Assembly: GCF_014207535.1 (NCBI RefSeq)
Contig: NZ_JACHGK010000002.1
Coordinates: forward strand, 62,001-126,000
From: Bacillus benzoevorans
Lineage (GTDB): Bacteria; Bacillota; Bacilli; Bacillales; Cytobacillaceae
Length of the DNA: 64,000 nucleotides
Reading direction: 5' to 3'
Position 1 is the stretch's first letter. Each line of letters opens with the position of its first letter. A program made the translations under genes and the position numbers. Shown here piece by piece: positions 27,701 to 35,713 of this stretch. A model generated the notes under the pieces. The model did no database searches. It worked only from the letters and a program-made list of their open reading frames with translations, and was not told where the DNA came from.

Positions 27701-27978
27701 ATAAACTTTGGCGCATCAACCTTCAGGAGACCATCATTTTTAAATAATAATGAAATATTCGCTTTCCACATTTGCTCAGCGGGTAAATTGGCCGAACGTA
27801 AACCGCTGATATCGACTTTTCCAGAATGTAGAACAGCACCCATACAAAAAGAAAGCGTCGATTTCCCGCTCCCATTCGGTCCTAAAATCCCGATATGCTC
27901 CATTTCTCCGGAAAGATCAATCGATTGCGGTGGAAAGTCACGGACCCCGGCGATATTAAGCCTCCAAGGAATCATCAT
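24763..27978 (-). CDS. jetC: Wadjet SMC ATPase JetC (MksB-like)
   Basis: 1071-aa SMC/Rad50-like ATPase. Walker A G-P-N-G-S-G-K-S-T at 33-41; long coiled-coil arms around a hinge region; C-terminal signature L-S-G-G-E near 972-976 and Walker B I-V-L-D-E-F-D near 999-1005. In Wadjet systems it dimerises, extrudes plasmid DNA loops and, with JetA/JetB, presents small circular DNA to the JetD nuclease. Last gene of the operon, overlapping jetB by 23 bp. The TOPRIM partner upstream distinguishes this from a housekeeping SMC (scpA/B absent). Confidence 0.93.
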   Translation of the reverse strand: MMIPWRLNIAGVRDFPPQSIDLSGEMEHIGILGPNGSGKSTLSFCMGAVLHSGKVDISGLRSANLPAEQMWKANISLLFKNDGLLKVDAPKFIQFELQIEQTTPQTIAREYTISSGDDQDEWEEQTKFKSGDRVHGFSAYKKLLQTKYHIDPDYYYLIWYQNEVNQFSEMAPEERFRIFSEMHGIDKIQKNWEESRELVKEAETSLEEAKFQQENRKFQLNLQKQKLNQYNDNQKRLQEGFLLYYQALSVLISKTQDEIERCIEDEALIQEKIDEVQQQLVEYDSKQTEQKQELIKCQNDRGSLEQQVLELQKTLNQLRDEQQKLKGSYEKLEKELAEIRNEISRIPDETTVERELANGQKEMERLDVLIQKQESRLEEIKNSIHQANIEVTAIVYAMKQDETKEIKVRQLLELYKSSHAIEQKIEKLDGAVSNEKDQLKELQNLLAEYKQEEMELKQNELSSPRQKKAKQYFSRAGIEAFTLRELVKLDDSAKLSDEKIFDAIKYTMFVNSRKFTPPNDLYFVSLPMVVPDGYITSIEEYHLSIRDDLSEQIVPYAVKALSWVHSFFTENSTVKIENGSLWDEKGWRGTQEEQRCILSVQAVQERLSKLTGLIGESEKKIEKTTTSIRENEEMARNLRNIVGDVKDAEAFQANEKHRVLRQTRYESLMRQISEDTAAEKEETLLLNDFNTKRSEVKAKWDLYLSFKKKWEKFAEEKEKINQLYQLKDRLDKLERQIQDTKNLFEIRSEEYDHCQDQCSSLQKSLKNLSENIQDGFKGKKDLERQLGQKTEDKEIQQNAYFLYNEEINDLEKMAEAKVKEEREKMAELPSWNISEAREFRENGKAMFTHAVNEKDIDHYAPENYQKMKEAYDQLTHEVNESQNLLTRHQERMEQLRNDLDSTISGKVLLINKHFVTYIGQFGFDGEIDWDMHEDKKGTTRYYLYLKARKYGHRMTMEDVSVKARGGRQGVGLSGGEKSLVSLLYALALLQTIQTNPSFIVLDEFDSALDEGRKVKVFDLYVKELGRKMIILTPKSHDKDYFSRFHKAYIIYHRPDVLESGIMKVRRKANHL

Positions 27979-28651
27979 TCAATCTCCCTTCCAGATTGTA
28001 TCGTTTGTAAAACTTCAACACATCATCCATATTTAACTGTGTCGATTGGCTAAATTCTGTAAATCGGCGCAAGAAAGAGTCAGAAAACATGTGCTTACCG
28101 ATGGCTGTTAGCCGATAAGCCTCCTCAGAAGATACGGAGGAATAGTGGTCTACTGCTCCGATTTTCATCAAAATATCGATATTTGATTGGATTTTACGGT
28201 TAGCCTGAAACGATTCATGACCAAATGCCTCCAGCAGTTGTGAAAATAAGGTATAAGGATGCTGCAAAACCTCCTGCTCATAAAAAATATACATTAATAT
28301 CGCCATCGCTTCTTTAGGGAGAACTCCTCTTGCACGTCTAGCTGTCGTTCTCATCATGACAACCACCTGATCTCTCGTTTCATCATATATAAGCTGGAAA
28401 TAACGCCCGATAGCTTGATTGACACGAGCAAGGAAAGACTCGAATTCATGATCATTTTTTTCAATGCCTAACTGTTTCTCCACTTCTTTTCTCGAAAGTC
28501 CAAAATTATCACGCCGGACTCTAGCAGAAGAGGAGTAAAGAACATTCATAAAGGTCGCTTCTTCAGCCTTACTTAAAAAGCTTGGCAATAAAGCAAGGGC
28601 AGCCAAAGGATTAACGTTTTGGTTTTCTTGCTCGAACTGTTTTTCTTCCAT
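27956..28651 (-). CDS. jetB: Wadjet subunit JetB (MksE/KITE-like)
   Basis: 231-aa soluble, helix-rich protein between the kleisin and SMC genes, the position and size of JetB/MksE, the winged-helix KITE subunit that binds the kleisin. R-R-A-R-G-V-L-P-K-E near 123-132 precedes a winged-helix-like segment. It overlaps jetA by 41 bp and jetC by 23 bp. GGAGGGAG ribosome site. Assigned by context more than by motif. Confidence 0.85.
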   Translation of the reverse strand: MEEKQFEQENQNVNPLAALALLPSFLSKAEEATFMNVLYSSSARVRRDNFGLSRKEVEKQLGIEKNDHEFESFLARVNQAIGRYFQLIYDETRDQVVVMMRTTARRARGVLPKEAMAILMYIFYEQEVLQHPYTLFSQLLEAFGHESFQANRKIQSNIDILMKIGAVDHYSSVSSEEAYRLTAIGKHMFSDSFLRRFTEFSQSTQLNMDDVLKFYKRYNLEGRLNDDSLEA

Positions 28652-30029
28652 GTAAATCTCCCTCCATCCATTCCCAATCGGTGTCCGTTGTGATCTTTGT
28701 ATTGCTTTTTATTTCCTCGCCTAACTCAGCTCGCTGATTACTTACCATGGCGGCAACGCCTAATAAGGATTGAAGGGCATCTCCCCATTTCCCCTCTCCA
28801 ACCTCAAAAACTAAAGAATGAAGCTGAGCTTGTCCACCGGACTCTTCTAAATACCGCTCAATATGCTCAGTCGGAATTTGTTCCTTTGTCATTTTCCACT
28901 GACTTTCTTCCATTTTTCCAGCAATCTCTTCATCACTTAATTCTTCCGGTTCGCCGTACTCGATGAAAAGGATTTCTTCAATTTCATTCGTGGCAGGTTC
29001 ATAGTTTTCGATATAATCAATTCCATCCAATATATCTTCCGCCGTTAATGGAGCGGCAAATTTGACCGGTATCCACATGCCATCCATGGCTTCGTCCTCA
29101 TATTGGTCCTGTTCCATAAAACTTAAAATTTGATGGGGATCCGGATCTTCATCATAAGGGTTATGGAAGGTTTTAATCATATAATTTCGAATAAGTTCCG
29201 GACGGATCGTATGGGTTTGTTCCGTCTGTTGAAGATTGGTGAACTTAACAATTTTATTAATCGTACCAAGACTGATTTTAATGCCTTCTGATATCGTGTA
29301 TATTCCCTGTTGAAACAAATTGGTCAGCGGCAAACTGTCCTCGAAGGTTTCAAAGGCCCGAATCCGCTCATTCATTTTCACTTCCAGCTCTTCCATTAAC
29401 GTATTAATCAACTGAACCTGTGTTAGTGCATGGCGATTGGCTAAATACTCCAGTTCACGCTCTTTTAATAATTTTACTGCTTCCTCGACATTGCGAATCA
29501 TACTGGCGAGTTTATTGCCACCGGAAATCCCTTTATCATCATAAGCTTCGCTTAACTCGGCATCTCTTTTTGCCTGAAATAAGGAACGAGTAATATCGTC
29601 ATGCAGATAATAAGCAAGTGAATCATTCGCGAGACGAATAAGAAGGTCCAACAGCCGCTTTCCAAGCGAACGCATTTTAATGCTGGAGGGAGTCTTCATA
29701 ATCCAATTGTATTTTCCCAGAACATAAACCAGGTGTTTCACATCATCCAGCGACATGTCCTCATCTTCGCCGTAAAGGTTACGATAACGATAATAAATGG
29801 ACTTTTCATTCTCCATTTCTTGTTCGGAAAGTCCCAACGCTTCCTCTTGGAGAATGTTCAATAACCGAAGGACTTTTAACAACTTGACTGGTGATTGGAA
29901 ATAGTCTTCGTCACTCATTTCCTTCAGAACCCCTGCCAATTTGACAATATCACGCATCGCCTCATGAAGTTCACTTGAAGTTGTCGATTCTTTAAAAATC
30001 GAGATCATTTTTCCATCCATGTCAGCCAT
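28611..30029 (-). CDS. jetA: Wadjet kleisin JetA (MksF-like)
   Basis: 472-aa protein with helical N-terminal half and acidic middle (D-P-D-P-H-Q, about 290), matching the JetA/MksF kleisin that bridges the SMC heads. It lies between the TOPRIM gene and jetB with overlaps at both ends (25 and 41 bp), so the four genes are translationally coupled. GGGGTG ribosome site. Assignment rests on operon logic and size; type subclass needs a profile search. Confidence 0.85.
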   Translation of the reverse strand: MADMDGKMISIFKESTTSSELHEAMRDIVKLAGVLKEMSDEDYFQSPVKLLKVLRLLNILQEEALGLSEQEMENEKSIYYRYRNLYGEDEDMSLDDVKHLVYVLGKYNWIMKTPSSIKMRSLGKRLLDLLIRLANDSLAYYLHDDITRSLFQAKRDAELSEAYDDKGISGGNKLASMIRNVEEAVKLLKERELEYLANRHALTQVQLINTLMEELEVKMNERIRAFETFEDSLPLTNLFQQGIYTISEGIKISLGTINKIVKFTNLQQTEQTHTIRPELIRNYMIKTFHNPYDEDPDPHQILSFMEQDQYEDEAMDGMWIPVKFAAPLTAEDILDGIDYIENYEPATNEIEEILFIEYGEPEELSDEEIAGKMEESQWKMTKEQIPTEHIERYLEESGGQAQLHSLVFEVGEGKWGDALQSLLGVAAMVSNQRAELGEEIKSNTKITTDTDWEWMEGDLHGRKTVRARKPKR

Positions 30030-31315
30030 TCATTCACCCCTTCCATCTTCTCCTCTTGTTCACCACTTCTATTAGACAAATAACCCTTTAGCATTTGATG
30101 GTAACTCTGTGAATCGGTGGCTACCCTTGGCTGCTCCGGGACAATCCACTTGAATGTTCGATCTTGAACATTTTCTGCCATTAAAACTTCGTAAATGTGA
30201 TCAGCTATCGTAACTCCAGCCTCGTCATAATCCGTCCAAATTAAAATTTGTTCAATGGAAGGACTTTGAGAAACCATTTTGACGAGCCGTTTCACTGCAC
30301 TTTTTAATTGACCTTCCACGCCAATTACCAGGCTGTTTGTGTTTTTTAAAAAGTCTTTTTCATAAGCAAATCGGGTAATCACACCACGGTTTTCAACCAG
30401 CCAGAGATTTCTAGCATTCGTTGAAAAAACATCTGTAAATACATCATGATCCGTTACAGTATGAACGGTCCCATACTGAAATTGACTCATGGAACCAGTC
30501 AAAGGACCGCTGAACGGAATCGAAATAATCGTTCCCAAACTGAACAGTCCGGCAATTGAAACGGGTGGAAAATCCAGCCCTTCTAAAATGTCGAGAAACT
30601 CTTTTTTTGCAGTATCAAACTTTTTGGACCCGCCAATTTCCGAATAATAGTTTGCACCAATTTCTTTCCAATCGAATTGCGTATTTGTTTTCATTTGCAG
30701 ATAAAAAGCCAGTATGAAATGGAGGAAAAGAATTCGCTTATTCTGACGCCAATGTGCCGGAATTTTATCCTTTTCAGGAGAACTAGGGATTAATTCATGG
30801 AACAAATCTATGATTTTTGACATGTACCCTATTCGTTCCAGTGGAATTTTTTCTGCAAGGGGTATTTTTTGTAATTCATCACATTGAGCTCTAAGTCTTT
30901 TTAACTCATTATCTAGCTCTTCCCGATCATCTTCTTCCATTTTCTTGACAAATTCATATAAGGCCGGCGCCATTACGTAATAAATATCCTTTACACTTTT
31001 CTCATCATTTTCATAATTAATGACTCTCATAAGAGCGCCGGAATCGATGAATGGATCTCCTTCTTCACTTGACCAATTCTTTCTCACACCTGGACTGGAA
31101 AAGATTTTGCTTATTTTTTGCAATTCAGAAGAATCCATATTACATCTTGAATTGATTAGTATTTCTCTCGTTTTTCGACGGCGTTTCGCTGTCCTTTTGA
31201 CAATCGGTATTTCAAAAAAACCATCACCCGTGTCCCTTAATTGATAATCATCAATCTCTTCTTGAGAACGCAGGAAATATGCAGCTATATAAAGTTGTAC
31301 TTTTTCTGGCAGCAT
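30005..31315 (-). CDS. jetD: Wadjet TOPRIM nuclease JetD (MksG-like)
   Basis: 436-aa protein with a C-terminal TOPRIM domain: acidic V-E-G (about 332-334) and W-T-D-Y-D-E-A-G (D362, D364). In Wadjet, JetD cuts circular plasmid DNA after loop extrusion. ATG at 31315 is preferred since AGGAG lies 8 nt upstream; a GTG three codons earlier abuts that site. First gene of the operon, giving order D-A-B-C, whereas the best-known B. cereus system is A-B-C-D. An intact catalytic triad suggests it is active. Confidence 0.9.
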   Translation of the reverse strand: MLPEKVQLYIAAYFLRSQEEIDDYQLRDTGDGFFEIPIVKRTAKRRRKTREILINSRCNMDSSELQKISKIFSSPGVRKNWSSEEGDPFIDSGALMRVINYENDEKSVKDIYYVMAPALYEFVKKMEEDDREELDNELKRLRAQCDELQKIPLAEKIPLERIGYMSKIIDLFHELIPSSPEKDKIPAHWRQNKRILFLHFILAFYLQMKTNTQFDWKEIGANYYSEIGGSKKFDTAKKEFLDILEGLDFPPVSIAGLFSLGTIISIPFSGPLTGSMSQFQYGTVHTVTDHDVFTDVFSTNARNLWLVENRGVITRFAYEKDFLKNTNSLVIGVEGQLKSAVKRLVKMVSQSPSIEQILIWTDYDEAGVTIADHIYEVLMAENVQDRTFKWIVPEQPRVATDSQSYHQMLKGYLSNRSGEQEEKMEGVNEWLTWMEK

Positions 31316-31498
31316 GGGATACACTCCTGGAAACTTTTCATATTTTCATTATAACGTACTAACCTTGGTACATATATTGAATTCATTCGGGAATTGATAC
31401 CAATGATGTCAATAGGACAGGAATTTCTTATTTGTTTTTGTAAAAACTAATATATATATATGGAAATTAGCAGCTAACCTAAAGGAGGAATTTTCATT

Positions 31499-31840
31499 AT
31501 GGAACAAACGAATCTGCAAAAATTTATAGAGTACAGTGAGGAAAAATTTACAAAACGTGTCATTTTCAAGGAAGGTGACAGTGCCGTATTTGTTCTGAAT
31601 TTTGCTCCGCAGCAGGCATTGCCGGCACATAAACATCCAGGAGCTAATGTCTATCTTTTAGTTGTTGCAGGCAGCGGTACCTTTACCATTGACAAGAAGG
31701 AAATAAAAGTTCAAAAAAATGATGTCGTTTTATGTACGGCAGAAGAGGAAATGGCCTTTCTAAACGACGGACAGGAAAATACAAGTTTATATGTCCTGTT
31801 AAATAAAATTCCCGATGAGAGATATGCGCAAAATATCTAG
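31499..31840 (+). CDS. Cupin-domain protein
   Basis: 113-aa single-domain cupin: metal-binding motif 1 H-K-H-P-G-x-N-V-Y (about 41-49) followed by V-A-G-S-G-T-F, and a less clear motif 2 (F-L-N-D-G). Excellent AAAGGAGG ribosome site. Single gene divergent from the Wadjet operon. Function not predictable beyond small-molecule binding or stress sensing. Confidence 0.8.
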   Translation: MEQTNLQKFIEYSEEKFTKRVIFKEGDSAVFVLNFAPQQALPAHKHPGANVYLLVVAGSGTFTIDKKEIKVQKNDVVLCTAEEEMAFLNDGQENTSLYVLLNKIPDERYAQNI

Positions 31841-31874
31841 CATTTCTAGACAGGGGCTGTGCTGAAACGAATAT

Positions 31875-31905
31875 AAAAAACTTGCTATTTGCGGCAAGTT
31901 TTTTA
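31875..31905. terminator. Bidirectional terminator after cupin gene
   Basis: AAAAAACTTGC pairs with GCAAGTTTTTT around a TATTTGCG loop; T-run on the plus strand. Confidence 0.8.
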
Positions 31906-32062
31906 TTTCATTATGGGAAATCTCTCGATAAGTTTGTCATTCGAGCGGCTGCACACTGTCATTCGTGTTGAATTTTTCCGGATCAGCAGTATTTTGTTAT
32001 AATTAGTTGTTGGCAAAAGAACATTATTGGTAAAATAAACTATCTACCAATGAAAGGAATGA

Positions 32063-32833
32063 ATGATTTTGACGAATATCGTAATTTGTGGCAGCTCAGG
32101 TAAAATGGGAAAGGTGATTCATAATATCATTTCTACCAGAGATAACTGTAAAGTGGTGGCAGGAATTGACAAGTATACAGAGGACACAGCGGATTTTCCG
32201 GTTGTTGCGACTCCAAATCTACTCTCTTCTCTATCCATAGAACCGGATGTGATTATTGATTTTTCTCACCCCTCCGTTCTGGATGAATTACTTGATTATT
32301 GTCTCACCAACAGAGTGGCACTCGTGATTGCGACAACTGGATACAGCCAAGAAGAAGTTGAAAAAATCCATCAAGCAGCAAAAGAAATCCCCCTTTTCTT
32401 CACGGCCAATATGTCTCTTGGGGTAAATTTACTTGCAGAACTAGCAAAAAAAGCGGTGGCTATTTTAGGTGATCAGTTTGATATTGAAATCGTCGAAAAA
32501 CACCATAATCAAAAGATCGATGCACCATCAGGCACTGCCCTTATGCTTGCAGATGAAATAAACGAGGAATTAGATCATCAATATACTTATACATACGACC
32601 GACACAGCGTTCGTGAAAAAAGAACGAAGAAAGAAATCGGGCTTCATGCGATTCGCGGGGGCACGATCGTTGGCGACCATGATATTATTTTTGCGGGCCG
32701 GGATGAAATCCTTACGCTTTCCCATCATGCCGCTTCGAAAGAAGTATTTGCTGTTGGGGCCGTTAACGCAAGCCTCTTCTTAAAAGGAAAAGAACCGGGA
32801 TTATATAATATGAAAGATTTAATCTCATTCTAA
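32063..32833 (+). CDS. dapB: 4-hydroxy-tetrahydrodipicolinate reductase
   Basis: 256-aa DapB: N-terminal dinucleotide-binding G-S-S-G-K-M-G (about 10-16), the catalytic region E-K-H-H-N-Q-K (about 155-161), the substrate loop P-S-G-T-A near 165-169, and a C-terminal G-L-Y-N-M-K-D-L. It makes tetrahydrodipicolinate for lysine, peptidoglycan and spore dipicolinate. In Bacillus the usual dapB lies with mgsA and is a little longer; this stand-alone copy resembles the shorter clostridial form, so it may be a second or acquired copy (inference). AAAGGA ribosome site. Confidence 0.93.
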   Translation: MILTNIVICGSSGKMGKVIHNIISTRDNCKVVAGIDKYTEDTADFPVVATPNLLSSLSIEPDVIIDFSHPSVLDELLDYCLTNRVALVIATTGYSQEEVEKIHQAAKEIPLFFTANMSLGVNLLAELAKKAVAILGDQFDIEIVEKHHNQKIDAPSGTALMLADEINEELDHQYTYTYDRHSVREKRTKKEIGLHAIRGGTIVGDHDIIFAGRDEILTLSHHAASKEVFAVGAVNASLFLKGKEPGLYNMKDLISF

Positions 32834-32842
32834 AGGGACAAA

Positions 32843-32900
32843 GGGACAGGTCAGTTGTCCCAGTTTCCAAAAAAAGGGGGACACGAAACTGTCCCCCTTT
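32843..32900. repeat. REP-like double hairpin
   Basis: Two adjacent hairpins: GGGACA/TGTCCC (32843-32861) and AAAGGGGGACA/TGTCCCCCTTT (32873-32900), joined by CAGTTTCC. Such GGGACA...TGTCCC units are dispersed palindromes in Bacillus. Here they also sit in terminator position for dapB. Confidence 0.65.
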
Positions 32901-32919
32901 CCCAGCCAAACATGCAAAA

Positions 32920-32944
32920 GAGCTGCCCAGAATTAGAGCAGCTC
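32920..32944 (-). terminator. Terminator of the tRNA-Sec gene
   Basis: GAGCTGC/GCAGCTC stem with an 11-nt loop; TTTTGC follows on the minus strand, 19 bp past the tRNA CCA end. Confidence 0.75.
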
Positions 32945-32963
32945 TCAAAATAGCGTATGTAAT

Positions 32964-33060
32964 TGGCGGGACCGCCTGGGAATCGAACCCAGCTAACCTG
33001 GCACGCAGGTCACAAACGGTTTTGAAGACCGCGGGGGACACCAGTACCCCATTCGACCCC
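32964..33060 (-). tRNA. selC: tRNA-Sec (anticodon UCA)
   Basis: 97-nt gene, longer than ordinary tRNAs because of a long variable arm. The anticodon stem-loop CGGT-CTTCAAA-ACCG places TCA at 33025-33023, decoding UGA. T arm CTGGG-TTCGATT-CCCAG; extended acceptor stem GGGGTCG paired with CGGTCCC by Watson-Crick and G-U pairs; discriminator G and encoded CCA (32966-32964). It supplies Sec for the grdB-like UGA 22 kb away. Its 3' end faces the accessory half of the window. Confidence 0.95.
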
Positions 33061-33325
33061 GTAAGACAAATATTATTATACTAGCAAAATAAATATAAAG
33101 CAAGTACTATGATGTTATAATAAAGATTTTTTTCGGATTAAACCATAACATCACGCTGTCCTTTCTTATCCATATCAGCGTTTCTTCTATATAATAGCTT
33201 CTCTTCAACAATATATCAAGAGAGTATTTTTCAGCAATAACACAGCCTCCTTTTTCTACTCCCTGCCTTTCCCCTTGTTTCAAAATAAGAAAAATCATAT
33301 AATTAATTTAGAATAATTATTGTAG

Positions 33326-33760
33326 GTGAAGGATATGCTTGAAGGCTGGTTTATGTGGTTTATTTTCTTTTGGGTGTTTGTACTGATGGGTTCGTTTGCC
33401 ATCGGAGGATTTTTTATGTTCCGCAAATTTTTGAAAAAGCTGCCGAAAGAGGACGGGAAGTCGGATATGGATTGGGAAGAACACTATGTCAACGAGACGA
33501 TTCATCTCTGGCAGCCGGATGAAAAAAATTTGCTTGCCGATTTAGTCTCCCCGGTTCCTGAATTGTTCCGCGATGTGGCCAAGCATAAGATAGCCGGTAA
33601 AATTGGCGAGCTGGCTCTGAAGGAAGAGGCGGAGAAAATCAACCAGGATTTAGTTATCCGCGGCTATATCATGGCAACACCGAAACGAGATCATAAATTT
33701 TTACGGAAGAAATTAGCGGAAAGACAAATCGAAACCGGACCGTATGAACATCTCTTTTGA
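33326..33760 (+). CDS. yneK: DUF2621 family membrane protein YneK
   Basis: 144 aa with one N-terminal membrane helix (about 8-32) and a charged cytoplasmic domain (D-W-E-E-H-Y-V; S-P-V-P-E-L-F-R-D-V-A). The neighbours ccdC, yneI and ccdA follow the B. subtilis yne order, supporting YneK. Start may be the Met at codon 4 (M-L-E-G-W-F). Function unknown. Convergent with ccdC across a terminator. Confidence 0.85.
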   Translation: MKDMLEGWFMWFIFFWVFVLMGSFAIGGFFMFRKFLKKLPKEDGKSDMDWEEHYVNETIHLWQPDEKNLLADLVSPVPELFRDVAKHKIAGKIGELALKEEAEKINQDLVIRGYIMATPKRDHKFLRKKLAERQIETGPYEHLF

Positions 33761-33778
33761 TGAATTCTAGCGATATCG

Positions 33779-33812
33779 AAACGGCTGTCCCCTGACATGG
33801 AGACAGCCGTTT
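33779..33812. terminator. Bidirectional terminator between yneK and ccdC
   Basis: AAACGGCTGTC (33779-33789) pairs with GACAGCCGTTT (33802-33812), followed by T's on the plus strand. Confidence 0.8.
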
Positions 33813-33834
33813 TTCATGATATTTGCAAAAACCC

Positions 33835-34332
33835 TTATATCGAGGTGGGTCCAATCATTCCCCGAAGCTCATGATATAATTTCTGATAATTGCGGTACAT
33901 CGCAATCCGCCATGGTACGATCATACTGAAAGCTAATAAGAAAAACATCCCGCTTAATTCACCATAATCAATCGTTGAACTTAATACCAGCTTCATGACA
34001 ATGCGGATGACAAGCAGACCGACTAAAATAAACACGAACGCTCGCGACCGTTTTAAATAAATATTTTGATCCTTTATTTCAAACTTAGACGTTTTAATCA
34101 GGAGGATAGAGAAAAGCATTCCCACAATCATCGCTTCCACAATTTCACTTGCGGTTAGACGAAAATCAGGAACTAGGTACATCAATGCGCCTGAACTCAT
34201 AAAGAGAGGCGGTAATAATATTTTCTTGACAGAAGCAGGCTTTTTAGCTGCCTTCATTCGGATAAACATAGCAAACACGGCCATAAAAATGGCCCCAATC
34301 GATGATGCGACCACCATATTCATACGTTTCAT
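33835..34332 (-). CDS. ccdC: Cytochrome c biogenesis protein CcdC (YneJ)
   Basis: 165-aa membrane protein with about five hydrophobic helices. Position after yneI and ccdA on the same strand matches the ccdA-yneI-ccdC cluster of B. subtilis, needed for late cytochrome c maturation or its neighbours. No Cys pair of its own. Confidence 0.85.
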   Translation of the reverse strand: MKRMNMVVASSIGAIFMAVFAMFIRMKAAKKPASVKKILLPPLFMSSGALMYLVPDFRLTASEIVEAMIVGMLFSILLIKTSKFEIKDQNIYLKRSRAFVFILVGLLVIRIVMKLVLSSTIDYGELSGMFFLLAFSMIVPWRIAMYRNYQKLYHELRGMIGPTSI

Positions 34333-34497
34333 TCCCCTTCATTTCTAATAAATGCACTATTATTATAACGCATATAGATAAAATGGAGAAATGTTTTCAT
34401 TCCCATAGAAAAAAATTTAAATCCTTTGACAAATTGCTCTTTATCCGAAACAATACTGGCTCATAAAAAGCAAGCACAAACTTCTTCAGAGAAAAGA

Positions 34498-34857
34498 CTA
34501 AGATAAGATACGGTTAATCGCATCCAATACTGCAGATTCAACGAAAGGTTTGACAATAAAATCCTTGGCACCTGATTTAATTGCTTCAACAATCATTCTT
34601 TGCTGCCCCATCGCTGAGCACATGATGATTTTAGCCTGGGGAAATTCACTGCGTATCGCTTTCACCGCATCAATACCATTCATTTGCGGCATGGTAATAT
34701 CCATGATCGCCAAATCGGGCTTCAACCTATGGTACATTTCAACGGCTTCAATACCGTTCATTCCCTCTCCAACAATATCATGGCCTGCTTTTGTTAACAT
34801 ATTTGTCAGGGTAGCTCTCATAAATTTCGCATCGTCAACAAGTAAAATTCTAGCCAT
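34498..34857 (-). CDS. yneI: CheY-like response regulator receiver protein YneI
   Basis: 119-aa stand-alone receiver: acidic pocket D8-D9, phosphoacceptor D53 (I-M-D-I-T-M-P), Thr/Ser switch near 82 (M-C-S-A) and K near 104 (V-K-P-F). In B. subtilis the orthologue lies between ccdA and ccdC (also called ccdB), with no proven need in cytochrome maturation. No output domain. Confidence 0.88.
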   Translation of the reverse strand: MARILLVDDAKFMRATLTNMLTKAGHDIVGEGMNGIEAVEMYHRLKPDLAIMDITMPQMNGIDAVKAIRSEFPQAKIIMCSAMGQQRMIVEAIKSGAKDFIVKPFVESAVLDAINRILS

Positions 34858-34912
34858 AATGGCCTCCTCCTAAATTACACGCAACATCAAAATGCCTTCT
34901 ATCAGTAAATGG

Positions 34913-35620
34913 TTAAAATCCTTTAAATCCGCCAAATAGGTATGTTAAAAAAGAAATAATCTCTGACATCCAATCGAAGAAAAGGAAGATTCCCATTATA
35001 ATCATCAGCCATCCGCCAATTTTAACTATTTTTACATTATGCTTTCGAATCCAATTCATTTTTCCAATAAAGAATGAAAGGATAAAGAATGGAATCGCAA
35101 ATCCTAATACATAAGCCATCATATAAAGCATAGCCGAATCAGGATTCGTCCCCGCAAGGAGGATAACAGACATGAGAATGGGTCCTGTACAAGGTGTCCA
35201 TCCTGCAGCAAATGCCATCCCAATTAAAATGGAACCAACATAACCGGAAGGTCTGTTTTTAAACTCGAAGCGGCGCTCCTTCATCATGAACTCCGGATTG
35301 AATACACCAACAATGACTAAGCCAAATAAGATAATGAAAATCGCTCCGATTTGGCGAATCAAATCCTGGTAATTGGCGAAAAAGGAACCGACAAAACTCG
35401 TTCCAAATCCAATAGCAACAAAAATCGCTGAAAAACCTAGTAAGAAAAAGAGTGTATGTAATAAACTCCGTTTCTGCAACATTCCATTATCACTTTTCAA
35501 TTCTCCTACACTCATCCCTGTTATATAGGAAAGAAAAGCTGGATAAAGCGGGAGACAGCAAGGTGAGATAAAACTCAGAAAGCCCGCCCCGAAAGCCATG
35601 AAAATGTTTAAATCTGACAT
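34913..35620 (-). CDS. ccdA: Thiol-disulfide transmembrane protein CcdA
   Basis: 235-aa protein with six membrane helices of the DsbD-beta/CcdA family. The redox Cys lie in S-P-C-C-L-P (helix 1) and W-T-P-C-T-G-P (helix 4). It carries reducing power outward for cytochrome c maturation and spore cortex functions. ATG at 35620 is chosen for a GGAGAGGA site just upstream; the frame runs 30 codons further with no ribosome site. Confidence 0.93.
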   Translation of the reverse strand: MSDLNIFMAFGAGFLSFISPCCLPLYPAFLSYITGMSVGELKSDNGMLQKRSLLHTLFFLLGFSAIFVAIGFGTSFVGSFFANYQDLIRQIGAIFIILFGLVIVGVFNPEFMMKERRFEFKNRPSGYVGSILIGMAFAAGWTPCTGPILMSVILLAGTNPDSAMLYMMAYVLGFAIPFFILSFFIGKMNWIRKHNVKIVKIGGWLMIIMGIFLFFDWMSEIISFLTYLFGGFKGF

Positions 35621-35713
35621 CTTATCCTCTCCACTCTGTTCATACTTTATCCATTTTATCAAAACAAGACATAAAAAGATAACTAAGTGTACGTGAACAT
35701 TTTGTGACAAACA

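Noticed and set aside
32763..33041. 92-codon frame overlapping dapB end and tRNA-Sec
   Set aside because: It is a shadow of the tRNA and repeat; the tRNA structure explains the sequence.
33107..33298. 63-codon minus-strand frame next to tRNA-Sec
   Set aside because: No good start signal or family resemblance; most likely chance in A/T-rich spacer.
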